Notes: generated from the sequence alone by a model not told the origin. 64,000 nucleotides of DNA from Oxyruncus cristatus (GCA_013399855.1 VXAY01000768.1:1-64000), one strand, 5' to 3'; numbered from the stretch's first letter, positions 25,015 to 39,800 are shown. Numbers and translations: made by a program.

Positions 25015-28000
25015 CCAGGTCCAGTATACACACTAAAAAATAAAAAAAAATAATTATCAAACTTTTTTTATTATAAAAGTGAAAAGTTTTCCCTATGCTG
25101 GCTTTACGTGATTTCACATAAAGTCTCTAACTAACCTAATTCACTTAAAATACTATTTTACATTTCTAAATAAGGATTTTTCAAAATCCATGCCACCTAT
25201 TCAGAAATATTATATTTATGATTTCCACTCCAGATAGGACTAATGGGGTAGATTCTCCAGTAGAAAGCCATGTTACTAGCACTATTTTCAGAAACCTCCT
25301 ATTTTGATCACACTATTTTTGAGCCTGTAATACATAGAACCTCTTTGTAGAGTTAAAGTATGTATAGATTTTTAGATGACAAGTAAAAACTATACATATT
25401 CAGGGCATTAAGCAAAATGTTAACTTTACAAAGTCAATGTTCAGAGCTGTCAGACAGTTAAAAGATTGTATAACTGATTTTTTGAAAATTACTTAAAAAT
25501 TACTTCATTTTTTCTATATTCTTCTAAGGTATGAAGTATTTAATACTTCAAGTAAAATAGAATTCTCTAGTAAAAGCAAGGATTGTGGAAAATAGATGTA
25601 TTTTTTGCAGGGATGGAATAGTACTCTTTAGATGGAATTCCTTGCTAAACCATAAATTAATTATTTGGAACTAGGTTTTCATCCTTAAATCAGTGGTAAA
25701 GGAACCAAATACTGAGCCTACTACATCACAGAAAAATTTTAAGACAAAATTCCTTTAATAATTGTCTACAACTTGAGCACAAACCTTTATTCTGTCTACA
25801 GGATGCTTGAATGTGGAATGTCAATTGTCAGAGCTAATCTGGACCAGCTAAAATGAATTTACACATGATAAGATCCTATCTGGAATAAGGTTGAACACAG
25901 AAGGAATGTGTTGAAGCGCAAAAAGACACTAACTCAAACTGCAGGAAGGTAATTTAATTTCAGCATAAAATTCTTTCTAGGAAGAGATGGACAAAGAAGG
26001 TAAAAAGCTGGCTTTAATTGACTGCTATTGACTTCACTAGGGACAGGATTCTACACCATCCATTGTAGTGAAAAATTCATATTTATTATGTGTGGAGAAA
26101 AAAAAAACAGCAGAAGATGACATCATCAAACAGTCTAAAAGTTACTTTTTCTGACTACATCATAAAATCAAGTTGAGATGATAAAAACATATTACAAACT
26201 CTAAGTTAGCCATTAAACTTTAGGATAAAAGCCAAAATACCAACTTTACACCTTTTAGAAAATTGTCAAAGACTGAAGGAATATAGAAACTCAGCTGATT
26301 TCAAGACAACAATGACAATTTACAAGATCAGAGAATGACATTAAAGATGAGCCTGTAACCTCACTACTACTTGTCAATTAATACGTCAAATGTTAGTGTC
26401 TTATCTGTTCCTCCCTGTGAATAAACTTCAGCTTTCCAAGGTCAACAGTTTTGCTGCTCACAAGAGTACTCATTTTTCATGTAAAAATTTTTTAAGAAAT
26501 AAAAGAACAAAATTAAAGTTTCCTAACAATATGGAACTCAAATAGGACAGTTTTACATGGGTTTCTTTAAAGTAACTGGGCAGATAAAACCCTGTTACAT
26601 CTTCATAGCCATCATATTTATCATGCCTCCATTTTTCTCACCCTGAAGCTTCTCCATGTAATGATTTCCAAGTTCTAGTGCCTGGAACAACTGTAATATC
26701 TCATTTTTTTTAAAAGATTCCTAACAGCAAGAGCTATTGAAGAGCTTGATTATGAGATGTAATTGTTTGATAAATGTTCTGAGATCTTGCAGGGACTGTC
26801 CTCGCAGTGATCTGTTTTCTGAGAAACATATTTTTAATTATCTGAAGGGTAAGAACAATAAATGCATTTTATATCTCCCCTATATTTGTAATATATGGTT
26901 ACTAAAGCCTTGAGGATAGACATATTCCAGATACGCTAAAATATTACTAGCGTAAACTATGCTGAACACATATTTTTTGAGCAATGAATATTTTACTACA
27001 TTTCTTAAAAAATACTCAGCTTACTTCACTTTAGCAATGATTCTATTTTAACTATCATAAAGCTGTCCATTTGAAATGACACTCTGTGCACTACAGACAA
27101 AAGGCAATAATACAAATCAACCTAATTGTTTATAGAACATTCTGGAGACACAAAGTTTTATTTTATGTGTTTCTAGGATATGTGGAATCTTGATCTTTTT
27201 ATTGTTGCCTGATGGGTTTTGTGACACACTAGACCTCCACGTTGCAATGGTTGGTTGCAGTCTAAATATGACCTGTGCAGTGGCTGATCTGCTTCTGTCT
27301 ACACCCCACAGTGCTTAACACTGACATATGAAGCACTGAAACAGTATGTGTCGAGGGACATGATGTAAACCTGAGGTGGAAAAAATTAAGCATAATATCA
27401 AAGCAGCAGAGAAAGTTAATGGTTTGAGTGGTAAAGGGGAGCAGAGAGAGACAGATAAGTTATGTGAAAAGACAGTAAAATGATATATTGCAGGGAATCT
27501 TATGAAATTTGGCAGAATGGAGTGTGTATACATTGGCTCTGTAAAGGTAAGAGACACCAAGAAAAAGCTGAATAATATTTGAAAGATATTTACAGCTGAA
27601 TCTTCAAGAAGTTATTTAGAGTCATTTTGCAGTAGTTAGAAGAGGGAAAGGAATCTGGGCAGCTGAATTGGAAGAGAACTTAGAGAACGTACCAAGAAGT
27701 ATTCTGACAGTACTCCTCTGAACTGTGGGACAGTTTCATGAAATTTAATAAAAGTCAATTATTTTTGAAGTTTACACAAAAGCCAGGCAAAACCACCAGA
27801 AAGATGTCAGACTGATACTGTCAGAAATGCCCCCTTTATGTCAGTTTATATGAATAGCTTTCTTAAGTTTCAATAGGTTTGGACAGAAAAATATTTACCA
27901 GGAAACAAATGGCTGTAAAGAGGAAAAGTACGTGTTTAGTAGGGAGTGTGTACAAGCTCATGGACGATCTGGCAACCAAGAAGTCCTGCTGGATATGCAA

Positions 28001-29325
28001 GAATCAATAAAGTTAGGAAAACATGAGTTTGTTGATTCTGTAGAAGCGCACTAAAACACACTTGGCATAAAGAAAAGGTCATGTAACTTGAGCCACATCC
28101 AAGATTGCAAGAGTGCCATAGCTGCTTTGTGCAGAGAAAGACTACAACATTACATAAACACCTGATGAAATGAAAATAACTCTGAAGAACTGCCTGAACT
28201 CCCGCCTAAAAGACAAATGACATCGGTATGTCCCACTGCTCCTGAGGAAAGGGCTGTGCTTTGTCCCCAACTGCAGCTCCAACTGGTTAACTACAAAAGA
28301 GGAAAGAGTGAGTGAGTGAGTGAGTGAGTGGCTACACTGTGGGAATATTTACCTTTTATTAATAATAACAGCTTGATTACAATAATAAAATAATAATAAT
28401 TTAATTAATAAAATGCTTCACAGAAAGGCTTCAGAGGCCTTGATCTGCGTTTTCCCCTGAATTAACCCCCAAATACACTGCCTTCAATCCAATGCTTCTG
28501 ATGTCATTCAGTTTAAGAACATTATACATCTTTGGTACTCAACATGTCAGGGAGGCAATGTTGGCCAGCTGGCAAGCATATGCAGCTGGCTTGACTCCCA
28601 AATCTAACACCAGGCTTCAAAGTGTTTGTGAAATGTAAGTCTCTTAGGCTTTACATATTTCAATTTTGAAGAAAGGAAATGAAACAAAAAAAAAATTATC
28701 TTCTTTGTAAAAAAGATTTGATGAAAATAACAAGTAGTATTTAATATTAGCATTTCTTTTCAAAGCTACAAAGAAAATCAGAACAACAATTCATCTTCTT
28801 GTCTAAGATTCTGCATCCGATTTAAAGAAATTGTTGCCTTCTGATTCAACTCATGTGGAAAGGATTCTTTCCTTTATGAACAGAAGTTTCATAACAGCAA
28901 TGAATAATTAGACAAGCATCATATTCCGGACTCTGTTACAAAGTAACATTTTTATTGTAATTTCTTCAAGTAAACATTTTTAGATTTCAAGTCAGGTATT
29001 TTGGTACTATAAAATTTAGCTTTACTGCTTATTTTTTCTTTGTATTTTCAATAATGCACACCCAAACTCCCTGAGGAAGACAAAATACTAAGAAGTGGCA
29101 CATATGAATATGTGAAGAGTTTAAGTGGACAGAGTAAGGGTTGTTTGTTGACAACAAATTTAAATAGGCTACATTACATTTCATTGTTCTTGTATCTGAT
29201 TTGGGTTTTGTATATCTTCAAGGAGATTTTATTGACATATCTCTTTCTCTTTACATTTTGCCAGAAAAGATTTGCATGTTGCGATAGAAAATTGTTTCTT
29301 ATGATATTTTCTTCCCTTTCTGGTG
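25015..29325. other. Anonymous AT-rich DNA without a supported gene
   Basis: No gene is seen. A tetranucleotide (GTGA)n microsatellite lies at 28305-28331. The single listed-size frame on the minus strand (27315-27560, 81 codons) is without recognisable motifs. Confidence 0.55.
28305..28331 (+). repeat. (GTGA)n microsatellite
   Basis: Six or so copies of the tetranucleotide GTGA occur in a row, uninterrupted. Confidence 0.9.
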
Positions 29326-29614
29326 AAGGTCAGCCTCTTCTCCCAGGGAACTAGCAAAAGGACAAGAGGACACAGCACCAGGCTACTCCAGGGGAGGTTC
29401 AGGTTGAACATCAGAAGGAATTTCTTTATGGAAAGGGTTTTTAAACATTGAAAGGGAATGCCTAGGGAGGTGGTGGAGTCACCATCCCTGGAGGTGTTCA
29501 GGAAATGACTGGACATGGCACTTTGTTCCATGGTCCAGTTGACAGGGTATTTGGTTAAAGGTTGGACTAGATGACCCTAGAGGTCTTTTACAACCTAAAT
29601 GATTCTATGATTCT
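29326..29614 (+). mobile_element. CR1 LINE 3' end, 5'-truncated
   Basis: This is the terminal part of a chicken-repeat-1 non-LTR retrotransposon. It contains the end of the reverse-transcriptase ORF region in decayed form (GGTTCAGGTTGAACATCAGA, then GGAGGTGGTGGAGTCACC), the 3' UTR phrase TTGGACTAGATGACCCTAGA, and the diagnostic tail GATTCTATGATTCT at 29601-29614. The truncated 5' end is normal for CR1. Its antisense strand gives the open frame 29229-29531, which is a shadow. Confidence 0.93.
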
Positions 29615-32600
29615 AATAATATTACCTCATTTTTTATGTTGTGTGTCAGGTTTTTCCCCTCAGTGTTTATACTATCTCTCTATAATTTCTCAGAGACTTT
29701 TTCTTTTCCTGGGCTTCTATGACATTTTCTTTCTTTAGATGAGTGTATTGCAATTAACATATTAATTATTGTTCTCTAGTTTTAATTATTATTTTTATTA
29801 CTGCTTGGTCTGAACACCCAGAATGTTCAAATCTTGAAAATTGACCTTTGTCTACAAAAGTTACTAAAAAGTTCAGCATTTTGGGTGTCTCAGTTTTCCA
29901 AGACTAAGAAGCAGCTGAGCCTGGGCCTGAAGAATAGAAGTAGAAAAAGGGTAATTTTATTATTCAGCTTCTGCAGACTTCCTTTAGACACAGGAATCTC
30001 TGTGGCAAAGCAAAAATTTAAATTAAAATCTCAAAAATATCTCATAACTTTATGATCACTCCTCCTAATCTCTAAGTGGCCAAATTTCTAGAGTTTACTA
30101 TATTCTGAATATCCAAGACTGTCTGAGACTTACTATGCATGACTGCACTCAATTGACACTTGGGAGCTACTGCAGACTACAGGAATTTTTCCTTGCCACA
30201 ACGATTTCCTTATACATAATATGTAAAGTTCAGCTAGTAATTCTTTATAATTTATAAAATTTGCAAGGCCCTATGAGGAATTAGAGACCTCAGGTGATGG
30301 ACACTTTGCTTGCATACTCTAAAAGACAAATATGGGAGAAATGTCCTATGATACAAACTGAGAATTCAAACTGTTGAAAAAACACTGTGCTATTATCTCC
30401 ACTTTAAATGGGCAAATGTGGAGCAAAAATAGTTTATGAAATTTATTTGTAAAAGAATCTTGTTGTCCAGCTTGAGGCAGTGCTCTCTGGGAATGCTTTA
30501 GTTCAGAAGAAACCTTGTTCAGCTGAGTACCTCTCTGTAGTCTGCTGACTGCATTGACTAGATGTCCACTGACTATACTGAGTCTTAGGTACCAAGTTAA
30601 GAAGCTGATACCTGCATGTAAGGCAGCTAAATTTCAGAGTTAATCTGGAGTTGGGTCCTATCTTTAACACCTGAGTATTTTTGAAAACTTAAATAACTTG
30701 CTTAACTGAAAACAGGAACGCAAGAAATGGGATTAGAATTGACTATTGGACCATCAAATTCCCTAAAGATATTTAGGCTAGACTGATAGCTGAAGACCTG
30801 TTTTTCACACACTCTGGTTTCTCAACAGTAATAAATATTTCACAGCACCTCACCAGAAATTTTAAAGATGAGAATACACATTGTAACATATCAAAGCTGG
30901 GAATGGGATCCAGATCTCAAATTCAAAAACAGTTTCTTCATAAGAATATCCCGTCTTCCTACACTGGAGAAATTAGAACGTATTTTTCAGCTCAGTATGC
31001 AACTAACGGAAAATCTGAAATATTCAGACACAAGATAATTTGTTTTAAATTGCTTATGAGGTTTAACACTGCCAAATTACATGGTAAAAAATCAGCTTTG
31101 TGGTGCTGCACATAACAGTTCTGTGCTTGTTCTAGAACTAAGGTGGCCGAGTGACTCATTCCTTGCATTTGAAGAAAACTCAGAGACAGAATGACTTTCT
31201 CAAATGGGCTTATCAAGTCAGCAGCTCTGAACATAAAACCTGCTGACTCACTTTGCCATATTCTACTTATATTTAGATTAGAGTTGGTCACTGTCCTGTC
31301 ATTTTAAAATATTTTATTGCCATTCCCTAGATGGACCTAGATTGTTATTTGTATAAGACTTTTGTGCCAATCTTCTTTTATTATGCTGGACTGCATAATT
31401 TTTCCACCTTCATTTCCTTTCTTCAGTCTCAAGGAAGCTCTTGAAAGATGGTCGGAAAAAATATGCCAAAGACTTTACAGCTTATCGAAACATGCACTAA
31501 GGAATGGCAAAGGACTGCTTTAGAGCTGAGGTGAGGGTGAAATCTTTATGAAAAATTGCTTCCTAAAGCTGACAATACTTTTTTACCCTCTGTAACGCAC
31601 CCAAATTAATATTAATGGAATGAAAAGGATTACTAAAAAAAAATGTAGCTGACAACAATTAAGTTGTGTCTAAGAGAAAACTTTCATTGCTGTTAATGTT
31701 GCCTTAATGTAAACCTCAGCATGGTCCCATGTGGTTATAATCAGCCATTAGCAGGTGGCTTATTCAACCTACATCTTATGGCAGTGTACCTAATTTTCAG
31801 TATCCTTTATACTCTTACCCTCTACAGTATCACAGAACTTTGTTAAGAACTTTCTGTTCTCCCCACCGTGGAAAGAGTCTCTCTCTCAGAATAAAGGAAA
31901 AGACTAATTTTTTGAGATTTTGAATGTTCAGATACACTGATCCAGAGCTCTATCTTTTGGAAGACATGTTACAAACCGCTGTCTGAAATGACCCTTTGCT
32001 GTAAAGTCTAGTAAAAGCAGGTAGAAAGTAAGACGCTGTCAAGAACACTGACCAATCTTCACTGGAAAAGCAGAAAAAGTTCCCTCATTTTTCCATGGTC
32101 TTTCTTCATCTACAGAAGACATACTTGTTTTCTAGCTATGGAGCTATATGGTTGATGCTTTTAATGGTCAGTTACTTCTTTTCATTGTAAAGTCTGATTT
32201 TCTCTTGGTTACATTTTTCTAGATATTTTCTTGGATATTTTTCTAGAAGTCCATTCTTCTACGATACTTTTTAATTCTGTGACAGGTTTTCCCTTCAGGT
32301 CAATTAAATATCTACTTTTCACTTTCTTCAATATGAAGTCAGGGTAAACAGTCTAGTAAACTGCACTTAATTTATCAGTTAATATAGCCCAACTTATGGT
32401 CGGTAAAACTGGTTGGAGTAATGATACCAAAATCCTAAATGTTATAGACTGTTTTTTGGTTCTGGCAAAAATTAAATCTGGAATCAGAAGTGGGGAAAAA
32501 ACATGCTGACTAATAGCCATTGAACGTGCAGGGGTTTTAGGGTTTTTTTGTTTGTTTGTTTTTCTGTTTGCTTGTTCTTTTTTGGGGGGGGGGCAGTTTT

Positions 32601-34329
32601 GGTTTTTGTGTGTGTGTGTGTATGTTTGGTTTTTTTAATGCAGTGTTTGGCATTTGCTATCCCTTGTTAATTTCCATACTCTTTTGAACACTTCTATTTG
32701 TTGTTGTTTTTCAACTCATGTCACCCTACTCTCTCTTGTTGCCTGCTATTTTCCTTCTTTACCTTGTAACTGGCAATAACTTTTAGTTTCAAACATACTT
32801 CACAAATTTTGATTCCTTGAGATAGGGAAGTAGGGTGCAAGGAGTGATGAAATGATATGGGAAAGACAAAGTTTATTAGTATACAGTCTATGTTTCATGC
32901 CTGGTCTCTTTTCATTTTAGTTTAAGAATCTGCAGGTAGTTTTTCATGCCTGTATCTTGACACAGACTTACAACCGAAAAAAAACTAGTGAAGGAAATTG
33001 AGATCCACTGTTGGATTAATTTCATAACTCCTCTTTCCCTAAAGGAAACTTGGTTTGTGTAATATAGCAAATGAGGTCTTCTTTGAAATGCAGGTCTAGG
33101 TGGAAGTTAGTCAGCTCCACAAGATCTGTTGGCTTTACTTGACTTTGGAGTGGAAGGAGGATATTTTACAGTCGAGTCAGGTTTGGGTTTTTTGTTGTTG
33201 TTGTTTTTGTTTTTAGTACAGAAGCAGAGGAAGCAAGTATCTTTCCTTTATTGTTGATAAGTCATCCTTAAAAAAAGAAAAAAGAAATAAATCTTTAAAA
33301 TAATTTAAATTAAATCTCTATCAAAAAATTCTTTGAAATATCTCTCAAATTAGAATTCAAAGAAAAAAAGTATTCATAGTTTCTTTTTTTCCTTTATAGA
33401 GATATTTCCCTTTTACATTGAATTTGATTATCTCAGAAAACTTCTGGAGTCACAAGTTTTAAAGGGTAGCTTTGAAACTACACTTGATTTCACTAAAGAA
33501 TTTAAAAAAAAAACAAAACAGTAACATGGCTAATAAGATGGTAACTGACATGCTAGCTATTGTCATGAAGTTACATCATACAAAGTGATGCAAATGTTTA
33601 GTTTGCCTTTTAAATCACCATCCCTGTCTTCCTTCTCTGGTCACCACAACTAACTGCTCATAGAAGATGTTGTAACTCTGTGGTTTCTCTGCACTAAGGC
33701 TACAGAACTGGGCCCTCACATGGAAACCGTATTATCTTGACCTAAGTATGAAGTTACTGACTAGTCTTTCTGTTGCTACACATTTTTATCTAGATCATTA
33801 TTAGCTCAGGTTTGTCTACCTGTATTTTGAATATAAATCATAATAAAAACATATTTGAAGTGCCTTGTCCATATGGCAGAATATTAATGTGGAATTTGCA
33901 TAAACGATAAGCACAACTGTTTGTTTTTTTGAAAATCTGCAGAAGAGCAGGACAACCCCTTTTCCCTAAACACACACACACACAAGCACACACATATACT
34001 GGTGACCATCTTTCTGTTTCTGGTTCTCAAGCTAAATATTATTTGTATAAATTGAGTGAACACTTGAAAAAAATTAAAAGCTGAATGTGTTTATTTATGG
34101 CGATTAAGAATTGGAAGAAATACTGCAGCATAGGATTTCCTATTTATTATTTCATTTACTTGCTATATTTATTCAGTTCTAGGAGTAATTTTAGGTCTTG
34201 TAAAGTGCACAGTAATCTAGATGTGAGCAGCATAAAATCTACTTATTTTCCTTTGTCAATACCAGAAGAAGTACAGCATGGCAAGAAACAGCAAAGCAAT
34301 TTCAAGTTCCTGAACGTGTGTTGTTTTTC
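29615..34329. other. Anonymous AT-rich DNA without a supported gene
   Basis: No gene is recognised. A run of ten G (32584-32593) sits next to a short (GT)n tract (about 32606-32621), and a (CA)n microsatellite lies at 33967-33996. Frames at 29834-30055, 30903-31115 and 30992-31291 show no motif. Confidence 0.55.
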
Positions 34330-34552
34330 TTTATTTTTATTTTATTTTATTTTATTTTATTTTATTTTATTTTATTTTATTTTATTATTTTATTTTATTT
34401 TATTTTATTATTTTATTTTCTTTTATTTTAATTTATTTTAATTTATTTTATTTTATTTTATTTTATTTTATTTTATTTTATTTTATTTTATTTTATTTTA
34501 TTATTTTATTTTATTTTATTTTATTTTATTTTATTTTGTTTTATTTTATTTT
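34330..34552 (+). repeat. Long (TTTTA)n pentanucleotide microsatellite
   Basis: About 220 nt are almost pure TTTTA, with a few shorter or substituted units (TTATTATTTTA, TTTTC, TTTTAATTTA, TTTTG). The end of an open frame (34085-34441) runs through it as a Phe/Tyr/Ile/Leu repeat, which is an artefact. The reverse complement is an AAAAT tract, so it could have grown from a retroposon poly(A) tail. Confidence 0.97.
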
Positions 34553-34943
34553 TAAGATTAGTGTAATATAAAATGGCAAAAACAAACTAACCTCATTTGG
34601 AAAAGCAACCTCACAGAAAATACAAGTTTCTGCACATCTTAGATTTTAATATAATCTTTAAACATGGCTTTTGAGGGTTAGCCATGATGATGTAATGGAT
34701 TCCTGGGATGCTCTTTTTTTTTTGTGAATGACTACAGGTTTCCCTATATCTAAATGCTTTGTCATCAATTCAGAAGGCATAAATGTGATCTATATGAATA
34801 TATACATTAGACTACTTCCAGGACTGATGAAAAATGTTACAGATAAAAATTATGTTTTCAGATCACTTATAAGCATATGCTGAAAGAATATCACTGAAGG
34901 ATTTCAGCTTTCTTATGAGTATCATTTCTGGACTTTATTTGAC

Positions 34944-35060
34944 ATTACAGAATTACAGAAAGACTTAATAATTCAGTCCAGAAGGGACCTCAGAAGGTCT
35001 CTTGCCCAACCTCCTGCTCAAAGGAGGGTCACCAGGGATCACCAGGCTTCTCAGGACTTA
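34944..35060 (-). mobile_element. CR1 LINE 3' fragment, reverse orientation
   Basis: Read on the plus strand, it starts with TTACAGAATTACAGAA, the complement of the CR1 tail. It continues with AGAAGGGACCTCAGAAGGTC and CCAACCTCCTGCTCAAAGGAGGGTCACC. This is the reverse complement of a CR1 3' UTR. It is short and diverged, and the inner boundary is approximate. Confidence 0.85.
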
Positions 35061-36698
35061 ATCCATATGCTCATATACTCATAACTTCCCCTTTCCTGCG
35101 CAATGACTATGAGGCCTGGAGGCCCTTAATTCTTTCAGCCCATAACCCACATTTCAATTAAAACAATTTAAAATTAAAATTATTATTTCACTGAGATAGA
35201 GGGTCACTTTTACAGTTCCTAATCTTGCATGACCTAAGCACAGTAACCTTGATTTACAATGCCATAAGCCGATATTTAAGCAGGCAGTGTTCATTCATTA
35301 AACACTCATTTTAAATTCCTCTGTAATAAGCAATTAGCTTGCCAAAGTCTTATACAATGTCATATATTTAGGCCACTGACATACAAAATTTCCTTGTACC
35401 ACAGGAAAAAAAAATAAATTGTATGACACTAAGCATACAAGTTTCTCAAAAGATTGGCCCTTTCAGCAATATAAAAAGCTTAACCCCTGTGAGCCATACT
35501 AAGGATCAAGTAATGTTCCCTTTGTATGGGGCTTTTATTAATGTCTTATAACTGAGTAGTGAGAAGTAACGAACTGCAAGTGCTGGAGCAGAACACCAAG
35601 AAAAACACAGAGATTTTTCTGTTTCTATGCCTTTGAGTACTTCAGCACAGCTTCTGGTTGAGAGTTCTGTCTTGCAGTTGGAATAAAAGATATATTTCAT
35701 AGGGACTTTTGACAACCAAGATTTTCATGTGTGTGTGTGTGAGCACAATCCTGTTTTACCCACACATTATCAGCATATAGATTGTATTCATCTTGGCACA
35801 AAATGGAATGAACAGTGTAATACAATTGGCAATAGCAAACCTTGAAACTGTAACATGAGACAAGCTCAGCTGAGGCCAAAGAGAAGCAAATTTCAAGCTA
35901 ATCCTTAAAACAACCTGACCTCAAGTCAAACAAGAGTGATGATTAGGTTTACTACGTCATACAGCAATTCACATCTTTCCAGGAATATACTGTGTGCTAC
36001 TGTGCTGAGTCTTGAATAGTTTTTACTACAGAGACAAAAAGAGAAACGGATTTCAGGGAGGAACTAAGGCATCAGTCCTTTTAATCTCTGTTTATATTTC
36101 TATTTTACTATCTCCCAAGACAAAACAGTGGCTTCCAGTCGAGGTATGTAATTCATACCAGCACAGGGACTCACATCATCATGGAGTGATGCATTTATCA
36201 CTCACGTTTCCTTAAAGAAACACAATGCAGCATGGGGATCACCAAAGGAGGCATGCAGTTGGACTGTCTGTGAGAGACACTTTAGTGTAAATTCCTCTGG
36301 TTAGCAGAAATGAGGACTTCTATGAAGCCAAATTAAATATAGTTTGTCAGCCTTTAAACCAGGCATACATGCCCTACAGAGGCAGTCACAAAAACCTAGG
36401 GTTTAGTGTACATAGAGTTGCCATGAAAAGGAAGCTTTCTTTGGCAGAACTGAATCACTAGACTGTAGTCCTTTTTCCTTGAAATGATGAAATGAAATGA
36501 AAATTAATCTATTATGTGGTGATGTTTTTGATTTTGCAGATTAAAGTATAGATTAATACAGCATTTCCATATTTTCTTTCTGATCCTGTAGTCATGATAG
36601 GTCATCTTTTTCATCTCAAGTGCTCCCCAGCCCACCTCAGAGGAAACTGGCTTATGCTAGAAAAATTATAGTTCTTCCTGGGAGTAAAAAATAAAATA

Positions 36699-36742
36699 AT
36701 TAGACTGGCAATTGATAGAAATTAGACTGGCAATTCATAGAA
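36699..36742 (+). repeat. 22-bp tandem duplication
   Basis: Units 36699-36720 and 36721-36742 are identical (ATTAGACTGGCAATT...ATAGAA) except for one base (GATAG versus CATAG). Confidence 0.85.
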
Positions 36743-36805
36743 ATTACTCTCATGAAGAAAACATAAAAATAGGGAAGAAAAAATATAAAGAAAAAAACCC
36801 AAAAA

Positions 36806-36840
36806 ACAAACAAGCAAACAAACAAACAAACAAACAAAAA
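36806..36840 (+). repeat. (AAAC)n microsatellite
   Basis: Eight or so AAAC units occur, with one AAGC variant near the left end. The minus-strand shadow is a Phe/Val/Cys-rich frame. Confidence 0.9.
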
Positions 36841-39800
36841 AACCACACACAGAAAAAAAACCCAAACCACTACAGGATTAATAGAAGCCATGACTTCATA
36901 GCTTTAGATATGCCAGCCAGTACAAAAGTGGCAGCTTCTCCCTGTTCTTGTATGTCACAATTCAAATACATAAGCTTTTTGTCTTCTCCTGCTTCTCACT
37001 GCACATTACTGTAAGCTGTAGAAAACGAACTCCTCAGTAAATCCTGTATACAAAACACCCTGAAGAAATTCCTCTCTAGCTAAGCGTAAGAGGTGATATT
37101 TTCAAGTACTGGATAAGCCACTCATATGAAAGAGCTCTACAGAACAATCTACAAAAAGAAATAAAGCAGTCAAGGTCAGAGTTTATATACTCCTTTTTTT
37201 GTCCCTTCTCACTGTAATGAGTGTGCAACAGTTCTAGCTCAGTTAACCTTGTCTTATTTTAGCTAGACTTGATTGGATCCAAAAATACAGTGACTTTTCC
37301 TCATAGCCAAGATAAGGCCCTGTGACCTAGCTGTGAGAAAGCAAAGAGCAGAAGCATGGCAGGACTACAGTATTTCTGAAAGCACAAAGAAATAGCAGTG
37401 TGTGCCTGGGGACATGTGTGTAGTAGTTCAGTGTGTGTGAGCCACCCATGACCTTGGGCTCCAATTCAAGATAGTTAGTACATGGAGAGGTACCTCCTCC
37501 CCGGTGCTCTTCTACAGCCATCCTCCCTCCTGCTATGGCTGGGCTGCCATAGAAATTGTCTAATTCCTCCTGTTGTAGGATCATATATTTTACCCTGCAG
37601 ATACTCCTGCTATATCCCTACCTTTTCCTCATCCTGGTCTCAGGTGTGCCACCTCTCCACACATCCTGACACTCACCTCTATTATCCTTCTCACACATGT
37701 CCTTTTTCACATGAAAGCCCCGAAGAGGTAAAACATAAACCTCACGTGCAAACTCTCACTTTTTCATATTCTGAAACCATAAAAAGATGTCAGTCTGTGC
37801 TTTTTTTAAACCTGAATGATATACAGGGTACTGCTTGTTTTCAGCCTTTCCATAGTGCTTATCATGCTGCCAAGCAGGTTTTAAAAAATTTAATTGATAT
37901 TCACAAATACACACTTAAGCAGACTTGTAATATGTTATTTCATTGTATCTTGCCTGCAATATCTTATTCTGTCTCACCTAGGAAGGCTCAGAAACATCAG
38001 TAGACTTTCTAGGAGTCAAGAACTTTCCATAAATTTTACACCATGCAAATGTCAAATTCTCCAGGCTAAAAGTAAACCATACACAAACACACAGATAGAG
38101 AGATTATTGACGTCTCTTTAATATGTTGAAAATTCGCTACGCTTAACAAATTGACCTTTAGAATTACACCTTTCCAATCAGAAAATTCTAGTAGATAATA
38201 GCAGTACTGACTAAAGTAACTGAACAACCTACCCCACTTTATTAAAGTTTTGACTTTGTAAAATACAATTTACATTGTAAACATACAATTACAATGTACA
38301 TTAAAGAAAAACACAAACAAATCCTGCTGAAACACTCAAAGCATTTCCAGCCTCTTGTTTATGTGCAGTAATGTGTGTTACAGTTTTGTTTTATCAAAGA
38401 TTCTCAGCTATAAGGAACACTCTACTTTTACCCAACATTATTATTTTTGAAACAGAACCGTATTTACCCATGATATGACTCTTGAATAGCATGCATGTTT
38501 CTTCATAAACTTGGTAAAAAAATACAATCAGAAAAATGTATTTCCCAAAAATGTCATAGGCACTGAATGAGTCACTGTGTTATCCCAATGAAAATATATA
38601 GCAGTTAATTTCAAAACTATGTACAAGTACATAATCAAGGTACTTTTGACAGGGAAATGGCCCTGCATATTAAAAAAAAAGAAAACTGGCATAGATACTT
38701 TGGAGCAGCACAAGAGAACTCCTTTTAGCTGCCAGGTAACTTTCTTTGGATTGGTCATTTTTACCTCAAACCAAGGAGCTAGTGAAAGATTGAACTCTGG
38801 CCTAAAATAGAGAAATATTCCTTTCTTCCATTGTGTACTATCTATTAAATCATTATTGAATTTAAAATGGCACAGTATTCTCCTTTTATATACCATCTGT
38901 TTGCTTTCAGGCACTCAGAGTATTTAGCTACCCATGAATAAATGTCAAGAGAAGTAAAATACTACTGCTTTATCTTCAAATCAATGCATTGTATTTTGCA
39001 AGTTCTCCATTCCATATCCCACTGGAAAGACATGTATGAACAGTTCATAGTATTTGGTCTGACCTACAGATTTTGAATCTTCTTGTTCTCAGAAGTCAAT
39101 TGTGCTAGTTCACCAAGCTCTGGTGAAACTTGGCTGCTGACTGTAAAGTGCCTGTATTCCATAGGCTGATACCTGTATTGCCTGTTTATTTTGAGAGGAT
39201 TATGAAACTTTTGTAAATCCTCCTAGGTCTCTACCTTTTTTTTTTTAAATAAAGATAGCCACTGATAAATATCATGAAGACAATTTTTATTAACAAATAC
39301 ATTAGATTCCATATATCTTATCATAACAAGAGATCAGTTTCATAAGAGCTCCATTTTACAAGAAAACATGGATGAAAAATAAACCAAATTGTTCTTGAAA
39401 TCCTATATTGTCTCAAAAAGCTGCCTGCAAGTGTCTGTTGAGTTATTTACTAAAGATGTGTAATATTTATCTTCTCAATTAGATAGGTGGTTCTTTAGAT
39501 GGAGCTTTATTTTTTTTTTTTAAATCTTCATTTCAACAAAATTCAGGAAACCTTCAAATCTGAACTTCTATTCAACCATTTTAGTAATCACTCTAGAATC
39601 TCTCTTCAAAAAATATTTACTTTTTTTATGATCAGCATTCTTTTTTAAAGGATTAACATTGTATATATTGTATTTCTTTTGAAAATTTCAGAGACAAACT
39701 GCTTTTTAAAATTTAAGGGAATTGTCACCTATAATTTTCTTGCCTATCAAGATCTAGGCATTCTTTCAAATTTATATTCTCTGCAATTGACAGGAAGTTT

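Noticed and set aside
34085..34441. 118-codon frame with a Phe/Tyr/Ile/Leu repeat end
   Set aside because: The repeat end is the translated TTTTA microsatellite.
37482..38003. 173-codon open frame on the plus strand
   Set aside because: No recognised domain, no splice or promoter context seen, biased Cys/His/Ser composition, and the frame crosses ordinary AT-rich sequence. Its length alone is not enough in 64 kb of six-frame translation.
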